Shown in pieces: positions 34,911 through 42,830 of a stretch of DNA of 64,000 nt; the stretch's first letter is position 1; each line of letters begins with the position of its first letter. The DNA lies in the NCBI RefSeq assembly GCF_000830005.1, contig NZ_CP010407.1:2027001-2091000 (forward strand), read 5' to 3'. This DNA comes from Streptomyces vietnamensis. Lineage in GTDB: Bacteria > Actinomycetota > Actinomycetes > Streptomycetales > Streptomycetaceae. A program made the translations under genes and the position numbers. The notes beneath the pieces are model-generated. The model was not told the DNA's origin and did no database searches. It worked only from the letters and a program-made list of their open reading frames with translations.

Positions 34911-36137
34911 ATGCGTTGGTATTGGTATCTGACAGGTGTCGTCGTCTCCGGATTCGGCACGACGGCGATGTGGCTGGTCTCCGGGATCTGGGTCAAGTCG
35001 CTCACGGGCTCGGACAGCCTGGCGGCCCTGGCCTCCTTCGCCCTGTGGGCGCCCGTGCTCCTCGGGCCGCTGCTCGGCACGCTCGCCGACCGGGTGCGGC
35101 GCAGACCGCTCATGGTCGTCCTGAACCTGGCGATGGCGTGCCTGCTGCCGCTCCTGCTGTGGGTGGAGTCGGCGGACCGGGTGTGGCTGCTCTTCGCGGT
35201 CCTCGTCCTCTACGGGGCGCAGGGCTCCGTCCACGACGCGGCGGAGCAGGCCCTGATGGCGAACGTGGTCGACGAGGACCGGCTCGGCACGTTCAACGGG
35301 CTGCGGATGACGGCGAACGAGTCGATGAAGCTGATCGCCCCGCTGGTCGCGGCGGGGCTCTTCGCCGCGTACGGCGGCGGGCCCGTCGCCCTCCTGGACG
35401 CGGTGACCTTCGCGGTCGCGGCCGGCGTGTTCGCGCTGATGCCGGTCCGGGAGGCGCCTCCCGCCCGGCCGGAGTCCCGGAACTGGTGGCGCGAGACGGC
35501 CGAGGGCGTACGGCTCCTCCGGGCCTCGCGCCCGCTGCGGCCGCTGGTGGCGACGGGCGCGTTCACGATGCTGCTCGCCGGGGTGAACGGCGCCGCGATC
35601 TACGCCGTCGTGGACGAGGGGCTCGGGCACGCGCCCGCGTACGTCGGTGTCCTGTACGCGGTCCAGGGCGTGGGCTCGGTCCTCGCGGGCCTGGTCTCGG
35701 GCCCGCTGCTCCGCCGGATCCCGGAGCGGACCCTCGCCGCCGTCGGCCTGGCGCTGTTCGCGGTGGCGGTGGGGGTACGGGGAGCGCTGCCGTACGAGGC
35801 GACGGCCCTGGCGGCGAGCGCGATGATCGGCCTGGGGATGCCGTGGGTCCTGATCGCGGTGATGACGGCGGTCCAGAAGGAGGCCCCGCCGGAGGCCGTC
35901 GGCCGGGTGGCGGCGACCGCGAACACCCTGGTCATGGCGCCGAACGCACTGGCGATCGCGCTCGGCGCGGGGCTGGTCGCGGTGACGGACGCCCGGGTAC
36001 TGCTCCCGCTGCTGGCGCTGGCGGGCGTCGCCTGGGCGGCGGGCCTCGGCTTCCGTGTGGGCAATCGTCCCGCAGGGCGGGACGGGTGGGCACACGGGAC
36101 GGCGCCCTCGGCGGCGCCTCCGCCCCCTGCTCCCTGA
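34911..36137 (+). CDS. MFS transporter with a repeat-encoded C-terminal tail
   Basis: A 408-residue protein with about 10-12 membrane segments and a motif-A-like LADRVRRRPLMVVLNL, in the NreB/Bcr-like branch often seen with unknown substrates. The start MRWYWYLTGVVVSGFGTTAMWL lacks an upstream ribosome site and could be leaderless. The last 26 residues (VGNRPAGRDGWAHGT... to the end) are encoded by the left arm of a dispersed hairpin element. The native end was probably near GLGFR. The tail is cytoplasmic, so function is likely kept. Confidence 0.88.
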   Translation: MRWYWYLTGVVVSGFGTTAMWLVSGIWVKSLTGSDSLAALASFALWAPVLLGPLLGTLADRVRRRPLMVVLNLAMACLLPLLLWVESADRVWLLFAVLVLYGAQGSVHDAAEQALMANVVDEDRLGTFNGLRMTANESMKLIAPLVAAGLFAAYGGGPVALLDAVTFAVAAGVFALMPVREAPPARPESRNWWRETAEGVRLLRASRPLRPLVATGAFTMLLAGVNGAAIYAVVDEGLGHAPAYVGVLYAVQGVGSVLAGLVSGPLLRRIPERTLAAVGLALFAVAVGVRGALPYEATALAASAMIGLGMPWVLIAVMTAVQKEAPPEAVGRVAATANTLVMAPNALAIALGAGLVAVTDARVLLPLLALAGVAWAAGLGFRVGNRPAGRDGWAHGTAPSAAPPPPAP

Positions 36138-36259
36138 CCCGCACCCCAACGGCGCCGCACGACGTGGTGCGGGCTCAGGCGCGGAAGCCTCTGGCGCCGG
36201 CAGGGCGCGGGCCCGTTGTGCCCACCCGTTCCGCCCCAGCGGAACGATTGCCCACAACG
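36054..36259. repeat. Inverted pair of the ~95-bp hairpin element (copy II)
   Basis: The left arm (36054-36145) has the GTGTG/GTCCCGC core; the right arm (36166-36259) has the GTTGTG/GTTCCGC core. Each ends in (C)TGACCCGCACC or its complement, and the arms are separated by 20 bases. Total length (206 bp) and arm types match copy I. The left arm is translated as the end of the MFS protein. Confidence 0.85.
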
Positions 36260-36449
36260 GGGGCGGCACGAGGCGCCCACAACGGGCGGGGGGGCACCGC
36301 CCAGCCGAGTGCGGGCCCCACACGGGCGCGGGCGCGGCCCGCGCGGGGCGGGGGCGGCGCTCAGCCGGGTGCGGGGCCATAACGAGCGGGGCGGGCAGTG
36401 GGCGGGGAGCATGGAGGGAGGCGCGCGGGCGCAGTGGGAGGAGGGCAGG
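36138..36449. other. Gene-free spacer, mostly repeat-derived
   Basis: This stretch holds the rest of copy II of the hairpin element, then GC-rich sequence (36260-36400) with partial GCCCACAACGGG copies. A purine-rich zone leads into the phosphatase start. Codon bias is absent. Confidence 0.7.
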
Positions 36450-38516
36450 GTGACGGCCGGATCCTTCCCTGGGACGACGGGGCGGGCCGGTGTGCCCCTG
36501 GACGGCAAGGGACTCCTCGACGTGCTCGGCGTCGCCGCCGTCGTCATCGACGCCCGCGGCCGCATCGTGCTGTGGAGCCCCCAGGCGGAGACCCTCTTCG
36601 GGTTCCGCGCCGACGAGGCCCTCGGGCAGTACGTGGCCCGGCTGATCGTCGACGAGGACCACCGCGAGGAGGCGATGCGCCTCTTCGGCGAGGTGCTGCG
36701 CGGCGGCACGGCCTGGGCGGGCACCTTCCCCGTACGGCACAAGGACGGCTCCACCCGGCGGGTGGAGTTCCGCAACATGCGGCTCACCGACGACCTGGGC
36801 GACCTCTACGCCCTGGGGATCGCCGCCGACGCCGCCGCCGTCGAGCGGATCGAGACCGAGCTCGCGCTCTCGGACCGGCTGGTCTCCCAGTCGCCGATCG
36901 GCCTCGCCGTCCTCGACACCGAGCTGCGGTACGTCCTGGTGAACCCGGCCCTGGAGCGGATCAACGGCATCCCGGCCGCGGAGCACCTCGGACGGCGGAT
37001 CGGCGACATGCTGCCGATGCTCGACGCCGTGACGCTCGACTCCGCGCTGCGCACGGTGCTCAGCACGGGGACGCCGCTGCTCGACCACCCCACGGTGGGG
37101 CGGACGCCCGCGGACCCGGACCACGACCACGCCTGGACGGTCTCCCTCTACCGCCTGGAGGGTTCCGAGGGCCGCATCCTGGGCGTCGCGGCCTCGGTGA
37201 TCGACGTGACCGAGCGGCATCTGGCGGACGCGGCCGCCGACCGGTCCCGGCGGCGGCTCGCGCTCATCGCGGACGCCTCGGCCCGGGTGGGCACCACCCT
37301 GGAGGTGGAGCGGACGGCCGACGAGCTGGCCTCGGTCGTGGTGCCGGCGCTCGCGGACATCGCCGCCGTCGACGTCCTCGACTCCGTCCTGGCGGTGCGC
37401 AGGCCGGGCGCGCCCGAGGAGGGGCCCGAGCTGTTCCGCGCGCTCGCGGTGAAGGCGGAGGGCAGCACGGAGGCGCTGCCGGCGGCGGACCCGCCCGGGG
37501 AAGTCGCGATGTACGGCGCGGACCGGCTGGTCACCCGGTGCGTGCACACCGGTCTGCCGGTCCTGGTGGAGCACGTGGGCCCCGGCGACCTGGCGCGGAT
37601 CGCGCGGAACTCCGAGGCCGCCGAGCTGCTCGCGCGGGCCGGGGTCCACTCGTACCTGGCGGTGCCGCTGATCGCGCGCGGCGAGGTGCTCGGCGCGCTC
37701 GACCTCAAGCGGGACCGCAACGCGCTGCCGTTCGACGGGGACGACGTGCTGCTCGCGACGGAGCTCGCGGCGCGCGCGGCCGTCAGCATCGACAACGCGC
37801 GCTGGTACCAGAGCGTGCGGAACTCGGCGGTGACGCTCCAGCGCAGTCTGCTGCCGGGGTCTCCCCCGGAGCGGGCGGGCCTGGAGGTCGCCGCCCGCTA
37901 CCAGCCGGCGTACGCGTCGAGCGAGGTCGGCGGCGACTGGTACGACGTGATCGCGCTGCCCGACGACAAGACGGCGCTGGTCGTCGGGGACGTGATGGGC
38001 AGCGGGATCGACGCGGCGGCGACGATGGGCCGGCTGCGGACGGCGACCTGCGCGTTCGCCGACCTCGACCTGTCCCCCGCGCAGGTCCTGCGGCATCTGG
38101 ACCGGATCACGGCGGGCCTGGAGCACTACATCGCGACCTGTCTGTTCGCCGTGCACGACCCGGTGCGGCAGCGGTGCCGGATCGCGAACGCGGGCCATCT
38201 GCCGCCCGTCCGGGTCCCGGTGGACGGGCCGGCGGAGCTGGTGCGGCTCTCCACGGGGGTGCCCCTGGGGGTCGGCGGCGGCATCTTCCGGACGGCGCGG
38301 GTGCCGTTCCGGCCCGGGGACCGTCTGGTGCTCTACACGGACGGTCTGATCGAGACCCGTACCGAGGCGATCGACGATCGGCTCGCCCTGCTCGTACGCC
38401 TCCTCGACGAGGCCCGCGGGCCCCTCGAGGAGACCTGCGACCTGCTCCTGCGGGCGCTGCGTCGGCCGGGCGCGCCGGACGACGTGGCGCTCCTGATCGC
38501 CCGGAGCACGGGATGA
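36450..38516 (+). CDS. PAS-PAS-GAF-SpoIIE serine phosphatase
   Basis: A 688-residue cytoplasmic sensor phosphatase: PAS 1 (~20-135, VVIDARGRIVLWSPQAETLFGF), PAS 2 (~140-265, LAVLDTELRYVLVNPALERING), GAF (~275-440, LRARAGVHSYLAVPLIARGEVLG-like) and a PP2C/SpoIIE domain (~465-685) with metal aspartates in EVGGDWYDVIAL, VVGDVMGSG and DDVALLIA. Such proteins dephosphorylate anti-anti-sigma factors. GTG 36450 has GGAGGAGG a few bases upstream and is preferred over ATG 36411. The TGA overlaps the ATG of a second, homologous phosphatase gene. Confidence 0.9.
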   Translation: MTAGSFPGTTGRAGVPLDGKGLLDVLGVAAVVIDARGRIVLWSPQAETLFGFRADEALGQYVARLIVDEDHREEAMRLFGEVLRGGTAWAGTFPVRHKDGSTRRVEFRNMRLTDDLGDLYALGIAADAAAVERIETELALSDRLVSQSPIGLAVLDTELRYVLVNPALERINGIPAAEHLGRRIGDMLPMLDAVTLDSALRTVLSTGTPLLDHPTVGRTPADPDHDHAWTVSLYRLEGSEGRILGVAASVIDVTERHLADAAADRSRRRLALIADASARVGTTLEVERTADELASVVVPALADIAAVDVLDSVLAVRRPGAPEEGPELFRALAVKAEGSTEALPAADPPGEVAMYGADRLVTRCVHTGLPVLVEHVGPGDLARIARNSEAAELLARAGVHSYLAVPLIARGEVLGALDLKRDRNALPFDGDDVLLATELAARAAVSIDNARWYQSVRNSAVTLQRSLLPGSPPERAGLEVAARYQPAYASSEVGGDWYDVIALPDDKTALVVGDVMGSGIDAAATMGRLRTATCAFADLDLSPAQVLRHLDRITAGLEHYIATCLFAVHDPVRQRCRIANAGHLPPVRVPVDGPAELVRLSTGVPLGVGGGIFRTARVPFRPGDRLVLYTDGLIETRTEAIDDRLALLVRLLDEARGPLEETCDLLLRALRRPGAPDDVALLIARSTG

Positions 38517-41305
38517 CGGCCAGGTACCGGGGAACGAGGCGGGGGCAGGAACGGGGGCAGGCGCACCCGAAAGGGAAGGGCCGGCGGACGGGGCTGCGGA
38601 GCGTCGCCGGGCAGGTGTTCGCCCTGGAGGCGCTGATCGCGCTCCTGGTGATCGCGGTGGCGGCGTTCGTGACGTTCCAGCAGGAGCGGCGGGACACCGA
38701 GCGGGACGCCCGGATCCGCTCGCTCGCGGTCGCGGAGGGCTTCGCGCACGCGCCCGGCATCGACGCGGCGCTGACCTCGCCCGATCCGACGGCGGAACTC
38801 CAGAACCGGGCGGAGGCGACCCGGCTGGCCACGGGCGTGGACTTCATCGCGGTCCTGAGCCCCTCCGGGGTGCGGTACACCGACTCGGATCCGGCGCTGA
38901 TCGGTCAGAAGGCGAAGGGTGACCTCTCGCGGGCGGCGGTGGACGGCGAGTCGTACACGGAGCTGTTCCGGGGCGCGCCGAACGACGCCGTGCGGGCCGT
39001 GGTCCCGGTGGTGGACGCGAAGGGCCGGATCGTCGGCCTGGTCAGCAGCGGCATCGAGGTGGAGAGCATCTCGCAGTCGGTGCAGAAGCGGCTGCCGCTG
39101 CTCGTCGGCGCGGCGGGCGGCGCCCTGGCGGTCGCCGTGGGCGGGGCGGCCCTGGTGAGCGGGCGGCTGCGGCGGCAGACCCACGGGCTCGGGCCGGCGG
39201 AGATGACCCGGATGAAGGAGCACCACGAGGCGGTGCTGCACGCCGTGCGGGAAGGGGTCCTGATCGTGGGCCCCGACCACCGGCTGCTGCTCGCCAACGA
39301 CGAGGCTCGCCGGCTGCTCGGCCTGACGGCGGAGGCGGAGCGGCAGCACGTCTCGGAGCTGGGTCTCGATCCCCGTACGGTCGAGCTCCTGGAGTCGGGG
39401 CGGGCGGCGACGGACGAGGTGCACCGGGCGGGCGACCGGCTGCTCGCGGTGAGCGTGCGGCCCACCCTGCAGCACGGCTCGGAGTCCGGGTGCGTGATGA
39501 CGATGCGGGACACCACCGAGCTGGCGGCCGTGACCGGCCGGGCGGCGGTGGCCCGCGGCCGGCTCCAGCTGCTGTACGAGGCGGGGGTGCGGATCGGGAC
39601 GACGCTGGAGGTCGTACGGACGGCGGAGGAGCTGGCGGAGGTGGCGGTGCCACGGTTCGCGGACTTCGCGACGGTGGAGCTGCTCGAACCGGTGCTGCGC
39701 GGGGAGGAGCCGCCGGAGGACGTGGCCGCGTCCACGGAGATGCGGCGGACGGCGCTGAGCGGGCTGCGGCCGGACCAGCCCCTGCAGCCGGTCGGGGACA
39801 CGATCCACTTCGACGTCCGCAGCACCCCGATGGCGAAGGCTCTGAACGCGGGGTACGCGGTGGTGGAGCCGGAGCTGGCCGGGGCGGAGGGCTGGCGGGC
39901 GCAGGATCCGGAGGGGGCGGCGCAGGCCCTCGCGTACGGGATGCACTCGCTGCTCACGGTGCCGCTGCTCGCCCGTGGGGTGGTCCTCGGGATGGCGAAC
40001 TTCTGGCGGGCGGACACGCCGGAGCCGTTCGGGGAGGAGGACCTGTCGTTCGCGGAGGAGCTGGCGGCACGGGCGGCGGTCGCGATCGACAACGCGCGCC
40101 GGTTCACCCGGGAGCACGCGATGGCGGTGACGCTCCAGCGGAGCCTGCTGCCGAGGGTGCTGCCCGAGCAGAGCGCGGTGGAGGTGGCGTACCGCTACCT
40201 CCCGGCGAAGGCCGGGGTCGGCGGCGACTGGTTCGACGTGATCCCGCTGCCGGGGGCGCGGGTGGCGCTCGTGGTCGGGGACGTGGTGGGGCACGGGCTG
40301 CACGCGGCGGCGACGATGGGGCGGCTGCGGACGGCGGTGCACAACTTCTCGACCCTGGACGTGCCGCCGGACGAGCTCCTCGGCCATCTCGACGAGCTGA
40401 CGGGCCGGATCGAGGACCGGGAGGTGGAGGAGGCGAACGGCGAGGCGCGGCGGCGGGACGAGGGCATCATCGGCGCGACCTGTCTGTACGCGATCTACGA
40501 CCCGGCGTCCGGTCTGTGCCAGCTGGCGAGCGCGGGGCATCCGGGTCCGGCGCTCGTGGGTCCCGACGGGCGGGTGGAGTTCCCCGAGCTGTCGCCGGGG
40601 CTGCCGCTCGGGCTCGGTCTGGGCGACGTGCCGTTCGAGTCGACGGAGCTGCGGCTGCCGGAGGGCAGCAAGCTGGTCCTGTTCACGGACGGGCTCCTGG
40701 AGGACCACGGGCGGGACATCGACACGGGCCTCGGGATGCTGCGGTCGACGCTCGCCCAGCCGGACCGGAGCCCGGAGCAGACCTGCGCGGACGTGCTCTC
40801 GACGCTCCTCTCCCCGACGCAGCGGGACGACATCGCGCTGCTCGTGGCGCAGACCCGGCTGCTCGACCGGGACCGGATCGCCGAGTGGGAGGTGCCCCGG
40901 GACCCGTCGGCGGTGTCGCCGGTACGGAACGCGGCGGCGGCGAAGCTGTCGGAGTGGGGGCTCGACGGGCTCGCGTTCACGGCGGAGCTGATCCTCAGCG
41001 AGCTGATCACGAACGCGGTGCGGTACGGGGCCGACCCGGTGCGCGTACGGCTCCTGCACGACCGGACGCTGATCTGCGAGGTCTCGGACGGCAGCAGCAC
41101 CTCACCGCACCTGCGGCACGCGGCGACGACGGACGAGGGCGGGCGCGGCCTTTATCTGGTCGCCCAGTACGCGGAGCGCTGGGGCACGCGGTACGCCCGA
41201 CGCGGCAAGACGATCTGGGCGGAACTGAAGGTGGGCGCGGACGGCTCGGAACCGGTGGCAATGGCGGTACCGGACCTGGACGCCTTGGAGGACCTGGCCT
41301 GGTGA
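38513..41305 (+). CDS. Membrane sensor: Cache-PAS-GAF-SpoIIE phosphatase-HATPase
   Basis: A 930-residue protein. After a basic tail come membrane helix 1 (FALEALIALLVIAVAAFVTF), an extracytoplasmic Cache/DcuS-like sensor (residues ~60-190), and helix 2 (LLVGAAGGALAVAVGGAALV). These are followed by a PAS, a GAF (~345-535), and a SpoIIE phosphatase (VGGDWFDVIPL, GDVVGHGLHAAATMG, RDDIALLVA). A C-terminal GHKL ATPase of the anti-sigma kinase kind ends it (ELILSELITNAVRYG, EGGRGLYLVAQ). One chain therefore carries both activities that oppose each other on an anti-sigma antagonist. It is translationally coupled to the preceding phosphatase gene. Confidence 0.92.
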   Translation: MTARYRGTRRGQERGQAHPKGKGRRTGLRSVAGQVFALEALIALLVIAVAAFVTFQQERRDTERDARIRSLAVAEGFAHAPGIDAALTSPDPTAELQNRAEATRLATGVDFIAVLSPSGVRYTDSDPALIGQKAKGDLSRAAVDGESYTELFRGAPNDAVRAVVPVVDAKGRIVGLVSSGIEVESISQSVQKRLPLLVGAAGGALAVAVGGAALVSGRLRRQTHGLGPAEMTRMKEHHEAVLHAVREGVLIVGPDHRLLLANDEARRLLGLTAEAERQHVSELGLDPRTVELLESGRAATDEVHRAGDRLLAVSVRPTLQHGSESGCVMTMRDTTELAAVTGRAAVARGRLQLLYEAGVRIGTTLEVVRTAEELAEVAVPRFADFATVELLEPVLRGEEPPEDVAASTEMRRTALSGLRPDQPLQPVGDTIHFDVRSTPMAKALNAGYAVVEPELAGAEGWRAQDPEGAAQALAYGMHSLLTVPLLARGVVLGMANFWRADTPEPFGEEDLSFAEELAARAAVAIDNARRFTREHAMAVTLQRSLLPRVLPEQSAVEVAYRYLPAKAGVGGDWFDVIPLPGARVALVVGDVVGHGLHAAATMGRLRTAVHNFSTLDVPPDELLGHLDELTGRIEDREVEEANGEARRRDEGIIGATCLYAIYDPASGLCQLASAGHPGPALVGPDGRVEFPELSPGLPLGLGLGDVPFESTELRLPEGSKLVLFTDGLLEDHGRDIDTGLGMLRSTLAQPDRSPEQTCADVLSTLLSPTQRDDIALLVAQTRLLDRDRIAEWEVPRDPSAVSPVRNAAAAKLSEWGLDGLAFTAELILSELITNAVRYGADPVRVRLLHDRTLICEVSDGSSTSPHLRHAATTDEGGRGLYLVAQYAERWGTRYARRGKTIWAELKVGADGSEPVAMAVPDLDALEDLAW

Positions 41306-41327
41306 CGTCGCGGGCCTGCGCCCACCC

Positions 41328-41497
41328 CGTTGTGGGCATGCGTTCCGCCGGGCGGTGCCCACCCCGTTGTGGGCAATCGTTCCGCTGGGGCAAGGGGGTC
41401 CCCCCTGCTCGAGCGAAGCCGAGAGCTTGGGGGAGGGTGGGCACAACGGACGGCGCCCTTTGCCGGCGCCAGAGGCTTCCGGGCCTGAACCCGCACC
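41328..41497 (+). repeat. Half copy of the hairpin element, preceded by a decayed core
   Basis: A decayed core (41328-41364) is followed by one full right-type arm (41365-41497), which begins CGTTGTGGGCAATCGTTCCGC and ends CCTGAACCCGCACC. The arm is split by a second repeat at 41392-41434. The facing left arm of copies I and II is missing; instead the GntR-type operator begins 11 bases later. Confidence 0.8.
41392..41434. repeat. Second hairpin repeat nested inside the element
   Basis: A 43-base block with GGGGGTCCCCCC at its left, CTCGAGCGAAGCCGAGAG in the middle and TTGGGGGAG at its right. It interrupts the core of the element, replacing the expected GGAAC. Similar CTCGAGCGAAGCCGAG hairpins are, as I recall, common intergenic repeats in Streptomyces. 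Confidence 0.7.
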
Positions 41498-41507
41498 ACA
41501 CTGTGCG

Positions 41508-41517
41508 TGGTATACCA
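41508..41517. promoter_or_regulatory. TGGTATACCA operator before the CodA-like gene
   Basis: TGGTATACCA is a perfect 10-bp palindrome 41 bases before the GTG of the amidohydrolase. The same core occurs in 45658-45676, next to a GntR gene, so both are probably its binding sites. Confidence 0.7.
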
Positions 41518-41558
41518 AATGGAGCGTCAGCTGACCCCGTACCCGAGGAGCCCCCGCC

Positions 41559-42761
41559 GTGACCCCGCCGCCCCGCACCGCCACCCTGTTCCACGACGTC
41601 CGCCCCTTCGGGGGACAGACCCAGGACCTGATCGCCGTGGACGGCGAGCTCGTCGCGGGGGTCCCGGAAGGCGCCGAGGTCGAACGAATCGACGGCGCCG
41701 GCCGACTCGCGCTCCCGACCCTGGTCGACGCGCACATCCACCCCGACAAGACCTCCTGGGGCGAGCCCTGGCACAGCCGCCGCCCCGCACACGGCATCGC
41801 CGAGTACGTCGCCGGTGACGTGGAGCTGGCCCGCGCCCTGCCGACCCCGGTGGCCGAGCGGGCCCTGCGCCTCATGTCGCACGCCGCCGCCCAGGGCACG
41901 CGCGCGATGCGGGCCCACGCGGACGTGGCCCCGGCGTACGGGCTCTCCGGGATCGAGGGGGTCGCCGAGGCCGCCCGGAAGCTCGCCGGGATCGTCGACG
42001 TGGAGCTGGTCGCCTTCCCTCAGCACGGGGTGGTCCGGACCCCGGGGGTGGCCGAGCTCCTGGCGGAGGCCGCCGCGAGCGGGCTCGTCACCCACATCGG
42101 CGGCATCGACCCGGCCGGGTTCGACGCGGACGGCGGCCAGGAGGGCGACCAGCTGGGCACGGTCTTCGGGCTCGCCGAGAAGCACGGCCTCGGGCTCGAC
42201 ATCCACCTCCACGACCGGGGCGAGCAGGGCCTCGCGCCGCTGCGGGACATCGCCGCCCGTACCCGCGCCCTCGGCCTGCAGGGCCGGGTGAACGTGGGGC
42301 ACGCCTTCGCGGTCGCCGCGCTCTCCGGCGGGGAGCTCGACGAGACGGCGGACCTGCTCGCGGAGGCGGGCGTCTCGCTCACCACGGTCGCGCTGTCCGC
42401 GACGACGATCCTGCCGTTCCGGCGGCTCGCTGAGCGCGGGGTGACGGTCGGTCTCGGCTCGGACGGGGTCCGGGACAGCTGGAGCCCGTTCGGGAACGGG
42501 GACATGCTGCACCGCTCCTGGCTCGCCGCCTGGGCCCTGGACGCCCGTCTCGACGAGGAGCTGGAGGGCTGCTTCCGGCTCGCCGCCGACGGGGGCGCGG
42601 AGCTGCTCGGTCTGCCGAGGGCGGACCTGCGGCCGGGCTCCCCCGCCGACTTCATGCTCGTCGACGGCGAGTGCCTGCCGCAGGCGGTGGTGGACCTGCC
42701 CCGCCGTGACCTGGTGGTCCGGGCGGGCCGGGTGGTGGCGCGGGACGGCCGCCTGGTCTGA
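41559..42761 (+). CDS. CodA-like amidohydrolase (cytosine deaminase family)
   Basis: A 400-residue enzyme. Metal ligands are visible in LVDAHIHPDKTSWGE (HxHxDK, typical of the cytosine deaminase group), DIHLHDRGEQG, VGHAFAVA and the catalytic aspartate in GLGSDGVRDSW. GTG 41559. The TGGTATACCA site upstream and a second CodA-like gene 1.5 kb away with the same site suggest co-regulation by the GntR gene at 45.8 kb. The substrate may be a pyrimidine, creatinine-like or isocytosine-like cyclic amidine. A powerful hairpin follows the stop. Confidence 0.85.
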   Translation: MTPPPRTATLFHDVRPFGGQTQDLIAVDGELVAGVPEGAEVERIDGAGRLALPTLVDAHIHPDKTSWGEPWHSRRPAHGIAEYVAGDVELARALPTPVAERALRLMSHAAAQGTRAMRAHADVAPAYGLSGIEGVAEAARKLAGIVDVELVAFPQHGVVRTPGVAELLAEAAASGLVTHIGGIDPAGFDADGGQEGDQLGTVFGLAEKHGLGLDIHLHDRGEQGLAPLRDIAARTRALGLQGRVNVGHAFAVAALSGGELDETADLLAEAGVSLTTVALSATTILPFRRLAERGVTVGLGSDGVRDSWSPFGNGDMLHRSWLAAWALDARLDEELEGCFRLAADGGAELLGLPRADLRPGSPADFMLVDGECLPQAVVDLPRRDLVVRAGRVVARDGRLV

Positions 42762-42773
42762 GGCATCGAGGAG

Positions 42774-42819
42774 TACGGGTACGGGGCGGGGGGCCGGTCC
42801 CCCGCCCCGTACCCGTACA
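42774..42819. terminator. Long bidirectional terminator
   Basis: GTACGGGTACGGGGCGGGGG pairs with its complement around a short loop, giving an almost perfect 20-bp stem between two convergent genes. A partial repeat (ACGTACCCGTACTC) follows. Confidence 0.88.
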
Positions 42820-42830
42820 CGTACCCGTAC

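Noticed and set aside
32727..38198. Very long minus-strand open frame (about 1820 codons)
   Set aside because: It is the antisense of well-supported plus-strand genes (HEAT protein, MFS, phosphatase). It has Arg/Gly/Pro-rich composition and no domain; such frames are normal at this GC content.
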